From Cephalotrichum gorgonifer (taxonomy: Eukaryota; Ascomycota; Sordariomycetes; Microascales; Microascaceae), in NCBI GenBank assembly GCA_900312665.1, contig ONZQ02000009.1:852420-916419 (forward strand): DNA of 64,000 nucleotides, given 5' to 3'. Made by a program: the position numbers and the translations under genes. The notes beneath the pieces were generated by a model, which ran no database searches, was not told the origin of the DNA, and saw only the letters and a list, made by a program, of their open reading frames with translations. Below, piece by piece: positions 21,109-33,348 of this stretch (within the stretch, counting starts at the first letter, position 1; the number at the start of each line of letters is the position of its first letter).

Positions 21109-24100
21109 CTACATGCCCTGGTGCCCACCCATCATCCCCTGCGGCTGTTGCATCGCCATGTGATGCTGCGCCTGAAGTTGAGCTTGAGCCTGTTGCTGCC
21201 TCGCCTGCTGCATTTGCAGCAGATTCGTGCGTGCCTGGAGCATGCAGTCCTTTTTGAACTTCTCGAGAGCCTCGGCCGGTATGTTCTCCATTGCCCCGCC
21301 GAACTGAGCCGCGAACTTGGCGAAGTTGACCTTGTACAGGTGCTGGCCCCGCGCCTGTAGCTGCTGCTGCATCTGTTGCTGCTGGCTCTGCTGCACCGCT
21401 TGCTGCTGCTGCTGCTGCATCTGCTGCATCTGCACGAGTGCTGCCTGCATGCTAGCCGGGTCGCCGTTGTTCATCATGGCCTGGTTTGGCATCATGGGCC
21501 GCCCCATCTGGTTGCCACCATTCTGGTTCATTTGGTTGGCGTGGTTCATCCGCGCCATTTGCGCCTGGAGCTGCGCCTGCATCTGCGGTGAGAGTTGGCC
21601 TTGCATCTGGCTCATCGATTGCGCGTATTGCTGGGCTAGAGGGTTCATCATGCCCGCGCGCTGTTGCTGCTGTTGCTGCTGCTGTGGGTGAAGCTGGTTT
21701 TGCTGCTGCTGCATTTGCTGTTGCAGTTGCTGCTGTTGTTGCTGCATGAGAATCTGCTGTAGTCTATGTTGCTGCAGCTGTTGTTGCTGCTGCGGCGTAA
21801 GGTTCTGCGGGTTCATCCCGTTCATCCCGTTCATCATGCCGTTCTGGATCGGCTGGCCTAAATGCTGCTGAGCTAGCATCCGCTTCTGCTGTGCCGCCAA
21901 TTGCTGCTGCTGCACTGCTAGCTGCTGGGCTATGGCGTTCTGCTGGAGCATCTGCTGAGACACCGCTGGGTTGCCCATCAGCTGGCCCATCTGAGATCCT
22001 TGGGCCGCCATAGGCGGGGGTGGACTAGCCTGAGACATGCGCGGAGTCTGCAGGGATGCCGGCCTGTTAATCGGAGTGGTGTGCGCCATGTTAGGCGTGC
22101 CGTTCGGCATCCGGGGTGTGCCCGCGGGGTGGCTCTGTTGGCTACCGCGCGCGGACATACTGTGCGACATGGCAACTGCCATGGGTGTGTGGGTTTGCAT
22201 AGCAGACGGAGGGCGTGGAGGGCTGCCAGCCATGTTCGAGTTCGACGGCTGCATCGCCACCCCACTGACCATGGGCGAGGACATGGAGTGCGGAGTTCCT
22301 TGCCGCACAGCGGGGGAGGAGGCCTGTGGCTGCGCCACTTGCTGGTGGAATCTCTGCGCCGCCTGAGCACTCTGTATCCCATTGGCAAGAGGGCCGCTCG
22401 AAACGGCGTTGGCGTTTGCATTCGCGTTGGCGTTCGCAGCAGCAGCAGCCGCGGCGGTAGCCTTGGCCTTGGCCGCCGCCGCCGCCTTTGCGGCGTTGGC
22501 GTTTTGCGCCTGGGCCAGGTTCTTTGCCTGCTGCTGCTGCTGCTTCAGCTTCGCGGCCTGCGCCTGCGCCTGCGCCTGCTGGGCCTTCCGTTGCGCCTCT
22601 TCCTGCTGCTGCCGTCTCGCGAGCATATCTCGCTGGAGCGCCTCCTTGCGCAACCTCTCGGCTTCTTGTTGCCGCTGAAGGGCGGCCTGCTGTTCTTGCT
22701 GCTGCTGCTGCTGGCGCTGTTGCTCCAGTCGTTTCTGATTCTCGACTTGTTGGAGCCGCTCCTTCTCCGCCCTCTCAGCATGCTCTCGCTTGATATCCAT
22801 AATGACACGAAGCCGCTCAAACCCAGGCTCGAACGCCGCCCCTCCACCTCGCATATCGCCATCCCCGCCAGCGCTGGCGCCCTGAGCGCCATTAACCGCA
22901 GGGCCGAGACGCTCGTCAAGTGTGAGCATGTATCTCTCCTGGCCCGCGATGAGGGCCTGATCTGCGGCCATCTCAGCGACAGTCCGCTTCCTAGCCTTGG
23001 GCTTCGGCAGTGGCTCGGAGTGCATGGGCTGCTCCTTCTCGTGCTTCTCGAGGAGGGCAATGACGTCTTCCTTGTTCCGGGCAGGTTCCAGATCCAGAGG
23101 TGGAAGAGTATGTAGCAGGATTTGCCCTTCTACGGCGTTAATGTTGCTCCCGTCGATCTCCATGGGCTCTCGTTTTTGACGCTTAGCTGGGCGTGGCGTC
23201 TTGTTTGTCGATGATGGAGCCGCCGTGGCCGGAGTTGGCGGAGCGAGGGGGTCATCCTTTCCATCAGCTGTTGCGCTAGGAGTCGAGGCCTTGATCAGAA
23301 GCTCGGCTAGGAGACTTTGCTGAGTCGGATGGAGAACTACCGTTGTTATAGTAGGCTTGCGCGGTGTAGTTTTGGGGTTGGTGGGCAACGGAGGTGAAAG
23401 TATGTTCTCCTTATTGTGCTCCTCCACCTTCTTCTCCACAGACTGGCCACCCGCGCCGGCATCTGCGTCTGCCACGGGTTGGGGTTCGGTTTTAGGATAA
23501 TTAGTGGTGGAAGGGGTGAGGTACGGATTGTAATTGTGGATTGATGATATGGTAGCGGTGTTTGTCTTGGCAGCGGCCTTGGGAGTGTTGTTTGCCTGCG
23601 CGACAGACTTGTGGTCGTGCACTTGAACGATGAGGCATCCTTCGTAGAAGGGCACACCGGACGAATGGAGGCCCCGGAGCAAATCAAGCTCGTGAGGGAC
23701 GGTCCTGTTCCTTATGTGCTCAAGAAAGACCTTCATAGGTGACGTATATGAGAATGCGCCATCCTGCTGGTCGAACCGGAAATTCGTGGGATGCAGGTGG
23801 ACGATGATGGAGGGTGGGTTTCCAACAAATGTCTTTAATATCTCTCGAGAAGTCTTGCCTAGAGATCTACATTAGTATTAATCGCAGCTTGGAGAGTTTA
23901 ACACGGCCCCAAGGCGTGACATACTGCCGGGAGGCTTTGACGCCTGGGCGATCATCTCGTCTGCTACAGAGGAAGCTCGTAGGCTGACGCTATTCCTCGA
24001 GGTGCGGCTTAGTTGCGCCGATGCCTCGCGGCGTGGCCGGTTCTGCGGCGCCTTTTGCGCCTGGCCGCCGGTGCCGTTAGGCGTGGGGGGCGGCGGTATT

Positions 24101-24261
24101 GACGCGGCCTTTGCGCTGTTCGGCGCCTTCTTCGTAGTCATGGTTGGCGACGGCGAGGGTGATGGGCCCGCCCCGTTGGTTTGTATGCCCGGAGGTATTG
24201 GCTTCTTAGCCTTCCCCGCGGGCACGGGGGACGGTGGCACAGCCGTGGCGACTGGCCCCAT
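21109..24261 (-). CDS. SPT20: SAGA complex subunit SPT20
   Basis: Structural subunit of the SAGA histone acetyltransferase/co-activator complex in the nucleus. Exons 24261-23925 and 23858-21109 join in phase across a 66-nt intron (branch ACTAAT) to 1028 residues. A Pro/Ser-rich N-terminus precedes the Spt20 domain, which starts at SKTSREILKTFVGN and holds PSIIVHLHPTNFRFDQQDG and VFLEHIRNRTVPHELDLL; it resumes at VEGQILLHTLPPLDLEP and KEDVIALLEKHEKEQ. Residues beyond about 430 are low-complexity with long Gln runs, Ala runs and an alternating Ala-Asn stretch, typical of fungal SPT20. The splice falls just before the most conserved block. Gln tracts are CAG/CAA repeats and may vary in length between isolates. 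Confidence 0.95.
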
Positions 24262-25350
24262 AGTCGTTCAGTCGCGGGAGGGCTGCGGGCCGGGGGGCCG
24301 GGCGGTCTAGATGTCCCCGGGTCGGGTTCGTCGATTTCGCGGTGCGGCTGGCCAAGGCCTTAGGGCGACACCATCGGACGAGGGCGCCTTTCCGAGGGGT
24401 CGCAACGGTTATCGGGGAAGGGCGTGCGTGTGGGAGGTGGCGTGGGTTTCGGTGCGGCGGTGCGAGGTAATTAGGGGCAATCGCCGTCGGGTGGGGTTAG
24501 AAACGAGAGTAGGAGTCGTTGAGTGGTCGAATATGGATATAATAATGGTAAAGAATGTCTGTAGGATGATGAGTGTTGCGGCAGTGATGGCGGTCGGTGT
24601 GTGGGGTTGGCGAGTGAAGTCATGAGTCCGCGGCATTACAAGGGGGATCTGACAGAGCTCGCGTCGCTTTGGGCGTTGAAGACGGCTCGACAAATCACGT
24701 GACACCTTGACAGCCGGGAACCTGCAGCGAAACAAGGTTCGATGATGATGCGACTCATACAAATACAAAGAAAAACAAAGGTTATTATTGATGAAAGAGA
24801 GGTATGACGTGCCATAAAGTATCGTACTATCCTTAAATAGATATTGTGTTGGGAATAGATCTGACCGTCCAGTCGAACCTATGTGGTGTATGACGGCCAT
24901 TATCCCTGGCTCCACTGATATATAAAGAGCGAGAGTCACACGGGGAGCAAGAGGGAAGGGAAACCATGAATCGTGAAGCAGAAAATGAGAAACAGGCATC
25001 GCAAAAAAGAAAACGGGGAACACGAAACGCCAAATGCGAAGAATGAAGGCGCACGCAGGGAACAAAACGCAGAGACGAAAAAGCAGGAAGCAGGGCGTTG
25101 AACGAACCATACAATTCCACCAGGAAAACCTCCCCTTAATTCGGGGCCGGCATACCATGCGACTGACCGTCGCGCTATATAACCTGAACAACGAGAACCT
25201 CCTCCACGCGCATACCGTATGTAGATCCCCCAATTATGTACCAACGAAGACAGAGCCAAAAGCCAAAAGCAAAATCTCTCTCCCCCTCTCTCCCGTTCTC
25301 CCCCCTCCCTAATAACCAATACATTGCATAACCCCACCGAGGACCATTGC
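24262..25350. other. Intergenic between SPT20 promoter and PEX22-like 3' end
   Basis: It should contain the SPT20 promoter and the PEX22-like 3' untranslated region. A 274-codon minus-strand ORF (24409-25233) is rich in Phe, Arg and His, matches no family and is treated as chance. Confidence 0.45.
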
Positions 25351-26792
25351 TCATTCAATCTTCCGCACGCGCCTCGCCCAGTCATCATGGACCCTGATGC
25401 TGTCAACCACAACGACGCCCCTCCCCCTGCCGACCCTGTCCTCCCTCTCCCACCACTTCTCCACCTTGGGCTTCGCCTCGGCCTCGGACTCACTGTCCGC
25501 GAGCCCGCCGTGTCCGCTCTCGGCGCCAACGACGAGCACGAGGTCGTGCCGAAGCCAAGTCTGAATCTGCGTGACCGCCGACCCGTTGTCGCCGGCGAGC
25601 GACTCCTGGAGGTAGACAATCTCGGGCTGGAGGTGGCGGAGGATGTAGACGTGGCCGTTGGGAGAGGTGAACGGGAGAACCATGGTCTCCTCCTCTACGA
25701 GGGAGAGCGCGTGGGAGTACACAGCGTTGAACGCCGGATTCCCAGACGTCTTGGGGGTCAATCTAAAGAGAAAATAAAAGGGTTAGCGCCAGGTAAGGTC
25801 TTTGTTAGAATAGGGTCGCCGAGGGAAGGGGCGGGAAATATAGCGGGGTTTGCGCGAGGATGCGCAAATAGTCACTTACATCGGGCTCTTGGAGTCATCT
25901 TCTGTGGGTTGGGCTTGATCATGATCAATGTTAGAATATGAAGAGCCCAGGGAAGGTGGCAGCTGGCTGTTACCCTTCGAAGCCTCCAGAGCGCCATCCT
26001 TCAGCCCGGGGGCGTAGATGAGGATAAACAGCTTCGTAGTCGCGAAGTCAATCTGCTTGGGAATGTGCGACAGGATTGTCTGTCCGAAAAAAAATGAGCC
26101 GCTGTCAGTAACCTCTTTTTCACACTCTCGCGATATGCCTCTCCCAATGCGGAAGGATCGCGTGGAAGGGAAAAAAGAACCAAACCAAAAAAAAAAACAA
26201 GGAGACTCACAGCATGTTCAAACCCATCATCCTCAAGGTCCTCACCCCCCGACTCTGCCGAGACAATAACGACGACGGTCCTCCTGCCCCTCCCAGAGTT
26301 CTTCGACACCGTGCTAGCCGCCCTCGCCTGCTTCTCCGCCTCCTCAGACCACGTCTCATGGTCCGAGAACGCCGCCTTGTCCTCCTCCCGTATCGAGCTC
26401 AGTACCGTCCCAACAGCTGCCCCCGCTGCCGCTACTCCAGCCGCAACTGTCTTGGTCGCCGTCCCGAACACCTGCTGGGGGCTGGGAGTCCTCCTCAGCC
26501 TCTCCGCCACCCTAGCCCCCCACGACGGCTGCTCCTCTTCCGTGCCCCGGGCGGCTTCGGTCCCGGGTGCCGGCGGTGCCGCACCACCGTCTGCCGGTCG
26601 TGCGCTTCGCGAGGAGGGCCCCTCCGGGGTGCTCCCATAGTCTAGCCCCTCGTGGTCTTCGTCGTCGTCGTCCGTCTGCCGCTGCGACCACGCCCAGGCC
26701 GCGACGCCGGCCGTCGCAACGGCGACGGTCACGACGATGGGGACCCAGGTCGCAAGGTTCCGGCGGCGCGAGGATCCGTTTACGTCGGACAT
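25351..26792 (-). CDS. PEX22-like peroxin
   Basis: PEX22 is the peroxisomal membrane anchor and activator of the ubiquitin-conjugating enzyme PEX4, needed for PEX5 recycling. Exons 26792-26211, 26079-25880 and 25762-25351 join in phase to 397 residues; introns are 131 and 117 nt. The ATG at 26792 was chosen because the longer frame begins with TTG. One N-terminal membrane helix (about 15-36, WVPIVVTVAVATAGVAAWAW) precedes a disordered acidic/Pro-rich stretch. The soluble domain follows: RRTVVVIVSAE, ILSHIPKQIDFATTKLFILI, SLVEEETMVLPFTSPNGHV, LRHLQPEIVYLQESLAGDNG and WLRHDLVLVVGAESG, the filamentous-fungal PEX22-like block. The tail VGRGRGVVVVDSIRV is also typical. The family call is strong; equivalence to yeast PEX22 is by established relationship, not seen here. 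Confidence 0.88.
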
Positions 26793-27769
26793 GGTCGCAT
26801 GACTTTCCCGCCTTGGCGGTGCGTCGTCAGGTGGGCGTGAGGAAGTTTCGGGGTTGGGTCGTCGCGTCAAGTAGCGGGTTCGGGAGCTAATAGGAGGTGG
26901 TGAATACCTCGCTTATTTTCGAATGCGTACCGAAATACCGCAAGCAGGTAGCTATAATCCGTCGGCCAAAAGTTGAACTCGTTCGTTTGGCAGTTTGGGC
27001 AGTTTGGCAAACGAGGGGGAGAATCGTTCGGGCTCAAGGGGGGGTGTGGGATGTGAGATCTTGTGCCCCTTGCTCGGTGAGTGGTCGCGTTCAGCCCTGG
27101 CAGGTGGCTGGGCGCATTGATGTCCACGCGCAGGGGGCATGGGTTATTACGCAGCGGATGAACCGAGGCATGTTATTGTTGCCATTGGTTGGCAGGTGAA
27201 TTGGTTGGTCGGAGCGGGGGTGGGGCGGGCGTGCTTGGGCCGAGGAACAGCCGTCGGTCGGAGTGGGTCACGGGACCCGGAGGATGTCTCCGAACTTCGG
27301 GCTCCACTGAAGCGTTTTGTCCCGGCACGCCATCGTTTCTGTTATGCTCAGATCAGAGATGAAATCGCGATATTACTTCTTATACAGACAGCCAGGGGTA
27401 TTTATGAGGTTCAGGTCCCAGTAACAATTCGAATTGGCAGTGTTTTACCCCAAAGGCCCTGCTGCGTCACCTACGTAGGCGGCCACTACTACTCCACTAA
27501 CTCCTGTCCCATCGCTGCACAGCGGCCGGTCCAAAATCCAGCGCATGATGGCTGTTACATGTCTACCAATTTATCCTTCGCTTGGCTTCTTCCCCTCACA
27601 CACGATAAAAACTCTCGCTTGTTCCAATAGACTCCATAGCAACTTGTAACCGACCCTACAAATAAGAACGCCCATCCGTCCTCCAGGCACGGGAAAGTAC
27701 GGCCAACACAGAAAAAGTTTTCAGGAAGAACTTGACTCCCTAAGCAAAGCACCCCCGCCAGCAGAGATA
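26793..27769. other. Intergenic between PEX22-like promoter and RBR ligase 3' end
   Basis: About 1 kb carrying the PEX22-like promoter on its left and the RBR ligase 3' region on its right. No conserved frame or RNA gene is seen. Confidence 0.45.
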
Positions 27770-30330
27770 CTACATTGGGCTCCATCCACCCTGCGTTCCC
27801 AATCCACCTCTCCTCCCCAGCTGCCTCGGCGTTGGCGGCGGAACTCTAACCCGCGGCCTCCAGACCTGCTGCAAGGGGAGTGGAATATGGCTAACCTCCG
27901 AGTAGTGAGGGTTCATCATAGGCGGCTCGTGTTCGACACTGTCCGCCCGCTGCCCGAATGAATACTCTCGGAGCATCCTCTCTGCCGGTACTCTTCCGTG
28001 ATCAAACGGCAAGGAATCTGGGCCCGGTGTGGGTGGCCCGGGGAAGTTAGGCTGAGGTGGGAGAAGGTAATATGGACGTAGGCCGTGCTGTGGAATTATG
28101 GGTTCAGGCACCGGCAGTGGATAGGGATTGACACGGTCATTGAGAAAGCCCCGATGATTAAAGGTCTGCGGGAATATGTGTGCGGGGTTGGGCGTACGGG
28201 AGGGACGGTGCCGAACGCCGTGGACGGCTGGGTTCGGAGGGGCCGGGGAAGGAGGATGGTGTCCCGGGAGATGGCGCCCGCGTCTGGGAAAATTCGGGGG
28301 TGGAGCGTGGACATGAGGCCGGACGACCGGTCGGGGCTCAGGCTGCCACTGAGGGTCGGGCTCCCACCGGTCTGGATCCCATCGGTCGTCGCCTTGTTGA
28401 TGGTCGCGGTTCCATCGGCGGCCTACTGGTTGGTTGTCGGTCCGTCGGGGTACGGGGCGTCCCACTTCAAAGTCTCGGATCCAGTTGGCATCACGCTCTC
28501 CGAAGAAAGGGTTATCGAACCGCTCGGGACACTCTGCGAGGTGATCACAGTATGGAATGTTCGTCCGCTCGCAGTGGGTCCACGCCGCTAAGCAAAGGTA
28601 GCACCACTGGTGACCACAAATACCTGTGTCGGGTGCCAGCGTCAGCAATCTGGCCTACAGCATCGCGAGAAGGCCTTTGGGACGGGGGTTTTCCCTTTGG
28701 GCTTCAGGTTTCGGACAAGGAGTGATTGAAATCATATTACAGACTTACACGTAATGTGGTTGCAGCCAACATACTTGCTGACCATTCGGGCGCACCGAGG
28801 ACATTGTTTTGATATCCCCCTAATCGCCACTTCCGACGCCTTTTCATCCTTAAGCTTCCGCGGTCTGCCCATTTCGTATTCGTCACAGGTTAGACCCTCG
28901 TGCCATTTGACCGCATGCTTGGTGCAGTGGCGGCCGTCGCAGGCGTGACAAACGAATAGGGAATCCGGACATGTTGTGTTCCTCCTATTCGGCTCGTGGA
29001 TCTGCCCCGAGCCACAGTCTTTCTCAAGGCACCAGTAGAAGTTAGGAATGCTCCCCACTGCTGCCTTCGTTGCGAGCATCTCGTATCTGGGACACGCAAT
29101 AGTTAGTTATACGAATGAGGTCCTCTGCTGCCAGATAGGGTACTCTTGAGTGCCGTACCGTTCAAAGTCCCGTCTTGAGGCGTGTGTCTTGATTTCTTCG
29201 TAGGCTAGTGGGTTGGAACAGAGAGGGCATCTAGCCTTATCCCAGCCATCAACTGACAGACAGGTCGACACCCACTGGCGAGTGCAGCTCTTGCACACCG
29301 TTGGCGGGTGGGTGCAACCCGCAGTCACTCTTTCAGCTCCGTAGCTCTTCTCTCCGCACACACTGCAGTCGAAAAATGAACATAGCTTTTCTTGTTCCGC
29401 TGAGAAGATTGCCTCCGCATTAGAAGGGAGTCGAAATTCAACCTCCGTCGTCCATGGCACCAAAACATTGTCGCTAGCGGGGGCGTTCCCATCTATGTAT
29501 AGGGAGATATCCGCAGGGGTAAACGAGGCTCGATTGTTCGATTTCGAATGAACAGATCGAAGCACCCTCTCTGTCAGCCATCTCTGAAGGTCTTTAACCC
29601 TCATACCGTTCTCCGTATCGAGGCTCGCCTGGTATAGGTACTCATTTCCGTAGCCGCGAACGACGATATAGGAAGTCTGGTGGCAGGTTGCCATTAAAAT
29701 GGCCTGGTGGGGAGAGGCCATAAGCTTCCTCACTTCCCATCCATTTCCCTCCAAGGCCCCCGACCTCGGACCCCCTCGCAAGTATACCATGACGGTATTC
29801 GGGTCGAGTATGCCGATTGTGCTAGCATATATATCTCGTAGCTGCGCCACGGTCATCCCACCTGCGATGTCCTCATGCGGGACTCGAAACAAGCTCCTCG
29901 GTATTTCGCCAACGCTTTCCGTCGCTGTAGGGGTGAAAGCAACTTGTGTCGACCCAGAAGGTGGCTCGGCGCTCTCGCTAGGGAAAACACGATAATTCAA
30001 CGGCTGAGGGTGTTGAGGGTTGATCTGTAGGCGATCATCCGACCGGAATGCTTCGTTGCGCTTATTATACACCCGAACAGTATCGCTTTCGAGAATAGCG
30101 GGACCAAGAAATCGGCGTATTGCGCGTTCGACGTTGCGCACGCGGACGCGGCCCCGCAGCCTAGCCGTTAATTCAGGTAATGCATTATCTAGATCATGGA
30201 GAACAACGATAGTTTCCGAGTCCTCCTCGCCTGTCGGTGTTGTAGACCGGGGTGGGATGGAAGTTGAGGGCGGGTCGCTGGCGTTTCGGTACGAGGCCGC
30301 TCTCGATAAGTGGTCTGTCGTTCGATTCAT
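27770..30330 (-). CDS. RING-between-RING (RBR) E3 ubiquitin ligase
   Basis: RBR ligases receive ubiquitin on a RING2 cysteine before passing it to a substrate. Exons 30330-29159, 29086-28749 and 28623-27770 join in phase to 787 residues; introns are 72 and 125 nt. Residues 1-320 are an unrecognised N-terminal region. RING1 begins CSVCGEKSYGAERV with CKSC and CPLC later (about 320-370). The IBR region runs from WCLEKDCGSGQ through CDGRHCTKHAVKWHEG. RING2 is CPRCARMVSKYVGCNHITC followed by ICGHQWCYLC, so the predicted catalytic Cys is that of HITC. Intron 2 splits exactly this codon (T|GT). The last 240 residues are Pro/Arg-rich and disordered. The substrate is unknown. Confidence 0.88.
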
Positions 30331-30565
30331 TGCAGCTTAGGTAGGCTGCGTTGGTGGTTAATTCGACGAGGTTGGCGTCATTGGTGCCGTCCGTCAAAAC
30401 GAGTCATGCCGATCCGGAAGCGAAGGTGGCTAGGTTGGCTGGGAAGAATATAAGAGACGGCGCCAGCGCGACGTTGGGAGTCGATGGAGCTTAGAAGCTA
30501 GAGGGCAAGAGACTCTGAAACTAAAGCAAAGCAAAGCAAGGCAAAGAAAGGATAGCCGAAGCAAA

Positions 30566-30823
30566 ATGATGCAAAGGAGTAGCCGCTCGCCTCAGGAGGA
30601 GATGAAGTCGGAGCCGCTCGAGCAGACGGTCACGTTGATGAATCTACAAAGAACGATAAAGGATAAGGCCAGGAAGGTGTGGTATACGTCGAAGAAGTGG
30701 GCACAAAGGAGTCTCCCCTCCCCCCGCTTGGCGTCACGAGAGTCTCAGGCAGTGTCGGCGACCTCGTCGGCGGGGGGACGTGAAGGTCTGGAGCTCAACA
30801 ATGACTTTGAAGCGGACCAGTAA
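30566..30823 (+). CDS. Small hypothetical protein (85 aa)
   Basis: No family was recognised. The ORF starts ATGATG at 30566 after an A-rich leader containing AAAGC repeats and is divergent from the RBR ligase, with only 235 bp between starts. The middle is basic and amphipathic (NLQRTIKDKARKVWYTSKKW), the rest hydrophilic and Ser-rich; there is no signal peptide or membrane helix. Codon use looks coding-like, but a frame of this size can occur by chance. Confidence 0.35.
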   Translation: MMQRSSRSPQEEMKSEPLEQTVTLMNLQRTIKDKARKVWYTSKKWAQRSLPSPRLASRESQAVSATSSAGGREGLELNNDFEADQ

Positions 30824-31877
30824 ATGTCGCCAGTAAACTCAACCGCAAACGCTTTGGGCTTGTCGGGATCCAAAACAATAAAAAAAGGATGAAGGCGGGA
30901 CAAGGTTCTGCACGACACACACAGGAAGCATGCGCGGCGCTTAAGCATAATATAACTCTGAAGGGCGCAGTCACCAGGACGGTTGGCTGGCTCAAGTGGT
31001 CGCTCCTTCTGGTAATACATGCGGGGTTGCAGGTTGGGGGTGGAAAGAGTGATGCTGAAGAAGCTTGTACAGAACAGGCGCAGCAGATATGGGGGTGAAT
31101 GGTGAACGGGGTATTAATTTGGCCAACCAAAGCAAGGGAAGAAGGAATACCACTTATTCACATGGCTTGGAGGTGGAATACTGTAACACCCCAGAAACAC
31201 AATCCAATCAGTTGTCCGGAGGGGTTCCTTTGGGAGAGAGATCATGGACGCATTACAGAGAAGGATGGCCCATACATGTAGGACAAGGATGACCCATACA
31301 TTATACAAGTACTTGTACTTTGATGCTGGTTGACCAGCTCTGTAGCCAATCACGAGAAGAAAACCCTGGCTTTGACACTGTTGGCCAGAATGGGCTGGCC
31401 AAAAGTCTCGAGGATGTTCAAGGCTTGCTTCTCCCTTTTCCACAGTTCTCACGGGTCACTGGTAAGCAAATACACCCGACGACGTGTCAAATTCAAAGTT
31501 GGACAGGGCCTCTCTCTCTCCTGATCAAAGTTAACCAGCCCTTGGAAGAATCCAGTTGTCCCTTCCCGACGCCTTGGCCGTTTTCGCATGCAAGGGGGAC
31601 TGGCTTGAAAGCTATGCCTATCGCTCTTCGCTTCACCAAATCTGCTTCGGCCGGGTACTCGGAACCCTCGGCGGAGTAGTATATGTAGTGAACAACTCCA
31701 GATAAAATTGTATAAAATGCCACTCCATGAACTCCATAATACCGTATATTCTATAAACGAACGCCCTCCCCCCGGCCCTCAACCTGGAGACCGCTCCACA
31801 GTCGAAACAGTACCTGGTGATAGGCAAAATGCCAGCGGGTATCAAAACCAATGCAACCCCCCCTTCGCCTTACCGCC
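30824..31877. other. Intergenic, gene-poor
   Basis: Just over 1 kb with no conserved frame. It contains a perfect 14-bp palindrome TACAAGTACTTGTA at 31304-31317. Confidence 0.45.
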
Positions 31878-32894
31878 TTACCGGCCCTTGACCCTCCTGA
31901 TAACAACCTTGTCTCCATCAAGCTGCCACCCGACACCGTCCCTCGTCCTCAGAACCTCCCACCCCGTAGCCGTCCAAGTTTCTAGGAACTCCCTCTCGAC
32001 CGAGAGGTACGTCCTCCCGAAACACTTCAACGTATGCACCCTCATCTCCCCCTCCGCCATCTCCATCAGGCTAGCCCTGTGGCCATCCACGGCCCCCTTC
32101 ACCCTCCTGAACGCCACATAATTGTCGTGCGCCAGCGCCCTCAGCACGGCATCCACCTTGCCGTCCTTCAGCCCGTGGCTCCGCCTCAGCGCGAAGGCGT
32201 CCGCGAGGTCCCCCCTCCTGCAGGCCGCGTCGAGGACCAGGTAGGCCACGACCTCGTGCAGCTCGAGGCCCGTGAGGGGGTGCATTGGGTGGATGGCCCG
32301 CAGGAGGTGCAGGATGGCGGGGTGGTAGGACTCCGCGTGCTTGACGAGGACGGAGAGCCGGATGCAGAAGAGGTAGGACTGCACGGCGAAGTCGTCGGCG
32401 CGGGATGAGGCGACGATTCCCTCACGGAGCTTGCGGAGGGCCATCATCACGACCGAGAGGGCCTTTGTGCTACCTGCCGGGAGGGGTGGCGCCGCGCTCG
32501 TGCTCGGGCTCTGTACGGGGCGGGGTGCTGCGCTGCCGCCGGTAGCCCCGTCCCGGAGGTCCAGGGAGGCGAACCGGCGAAGGAGCTCGTCGCGCTCTCC
32601 CGATTCCGAGCAGAAGGACATGTAACGCTCGACTATCTTTGTGTAGTATCGTTCCTGCGTCTTGAAATCTAACAGTCTGGAGGTGGGGTGCCAAGAACGG
32701 GAGGTTAGCTTGCTTAGGGTTTAGGCACGAGTACGGGTGCAGGGATCTTCGAGAGCGTGAGAGGAGGGGCAAAGAGGACGGACGGACCTGTTGTCGCCTT
32801 TGGATGGCAGGCCCATAGCCTCCAGCGGGTCGAGGTCGGGGGCCCGGAGGCGACCCCAGGGGTTGGATGTAGACCTGCCACCGCGGGCTGGCAT
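31878..32894 (-). CDS. SAC3/GANP or CSN8/PSMD8/eIF3k-like protein
   Basis: Exons 32894-32788 and 32676-31878 join in phase across a 111-nt intron to 301 residues. After a short Pro/Arg-rich start, the segment LLDFKTQERYYTKIVERYMSF leads into an all-helical domain (VQSYLFCIRLSVLVKHAESY, LHEVVAYLVLDAACRRGDL, ALAHDNYVAFRRVKGAVDGH) and a short winged-helix-like end (KVVIRRVKGR). This resembles the SAC3/GANP and CSN8/PSMD8/eIF3k PCI-type helical repeat family, whose members scaffold mRNA export, proteasome lid, signalosome or eIF3 complexes. Which complex it joins cannot be told. Its size is below that of full SAC3 proteins. The gene model itself is firmer than the family name. Confidence 0.6.
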
Positions 32895-33348
32895 CTTGGG
32901 AGGTTGATTCGGAGCTGGGTAAAGAAGTGGTGTTCTCTCAAAGGTGGGAGCTAAATAATAATAATAGTCGTGCTTGTCCTGGGGGAAGCTAGGTACCCCG
33001 CTACGAGCTAACGAACCCGCTGGCTTACCTCATCTAGACTCACTACAAATATAAGTACAACACCACAACAGTGTCTGAAACCCGGCCAACACACGACAGT
33101 ATCGGGTTCCCTTAAGGCCGTTCTATACGTGTGATAGCTAGAGACGTGAAAGAATCCTAAGAGAGTAATTCGAGTGGATACCACCATATCTCTGTTTCAC
33201 AAGGGCTGGTCTACCCAACGCCCTGGCAACGCCCTAATACATGACTGTCAGCGATCGTTCCAGGGCAGCTGGAGACCTACAATTTCTATATAATTCCTAT
33301 TGATACCTTGATGTTACTTTACTGAGAAAATGGTGTACCCCGCCCATA
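32895..33348. other. Intergenic between SAC3-like gene and terpene cyclase 3' end
   Basis: This boundary region between housekeeping and accessory genes holds no recognised frame, RNA or repeat. Confidence 0.45.

Noticed and set aside
20470..21128. Overlapping minus-strand ORFs of 135-166 codons
   Set aside because: They lie just downstream of the SPT20 stop, are Phe/Ser-rich and fit a T-rich 3' untranslated region.
24409..25233. 274-codon minus-strand ORF between SPT20 and PEX22-like
   Set aside because: Its composition is atypical (Phe, Arg, His-rich), it has no domain, and it sits in promoter and 3' untranslated sequence.
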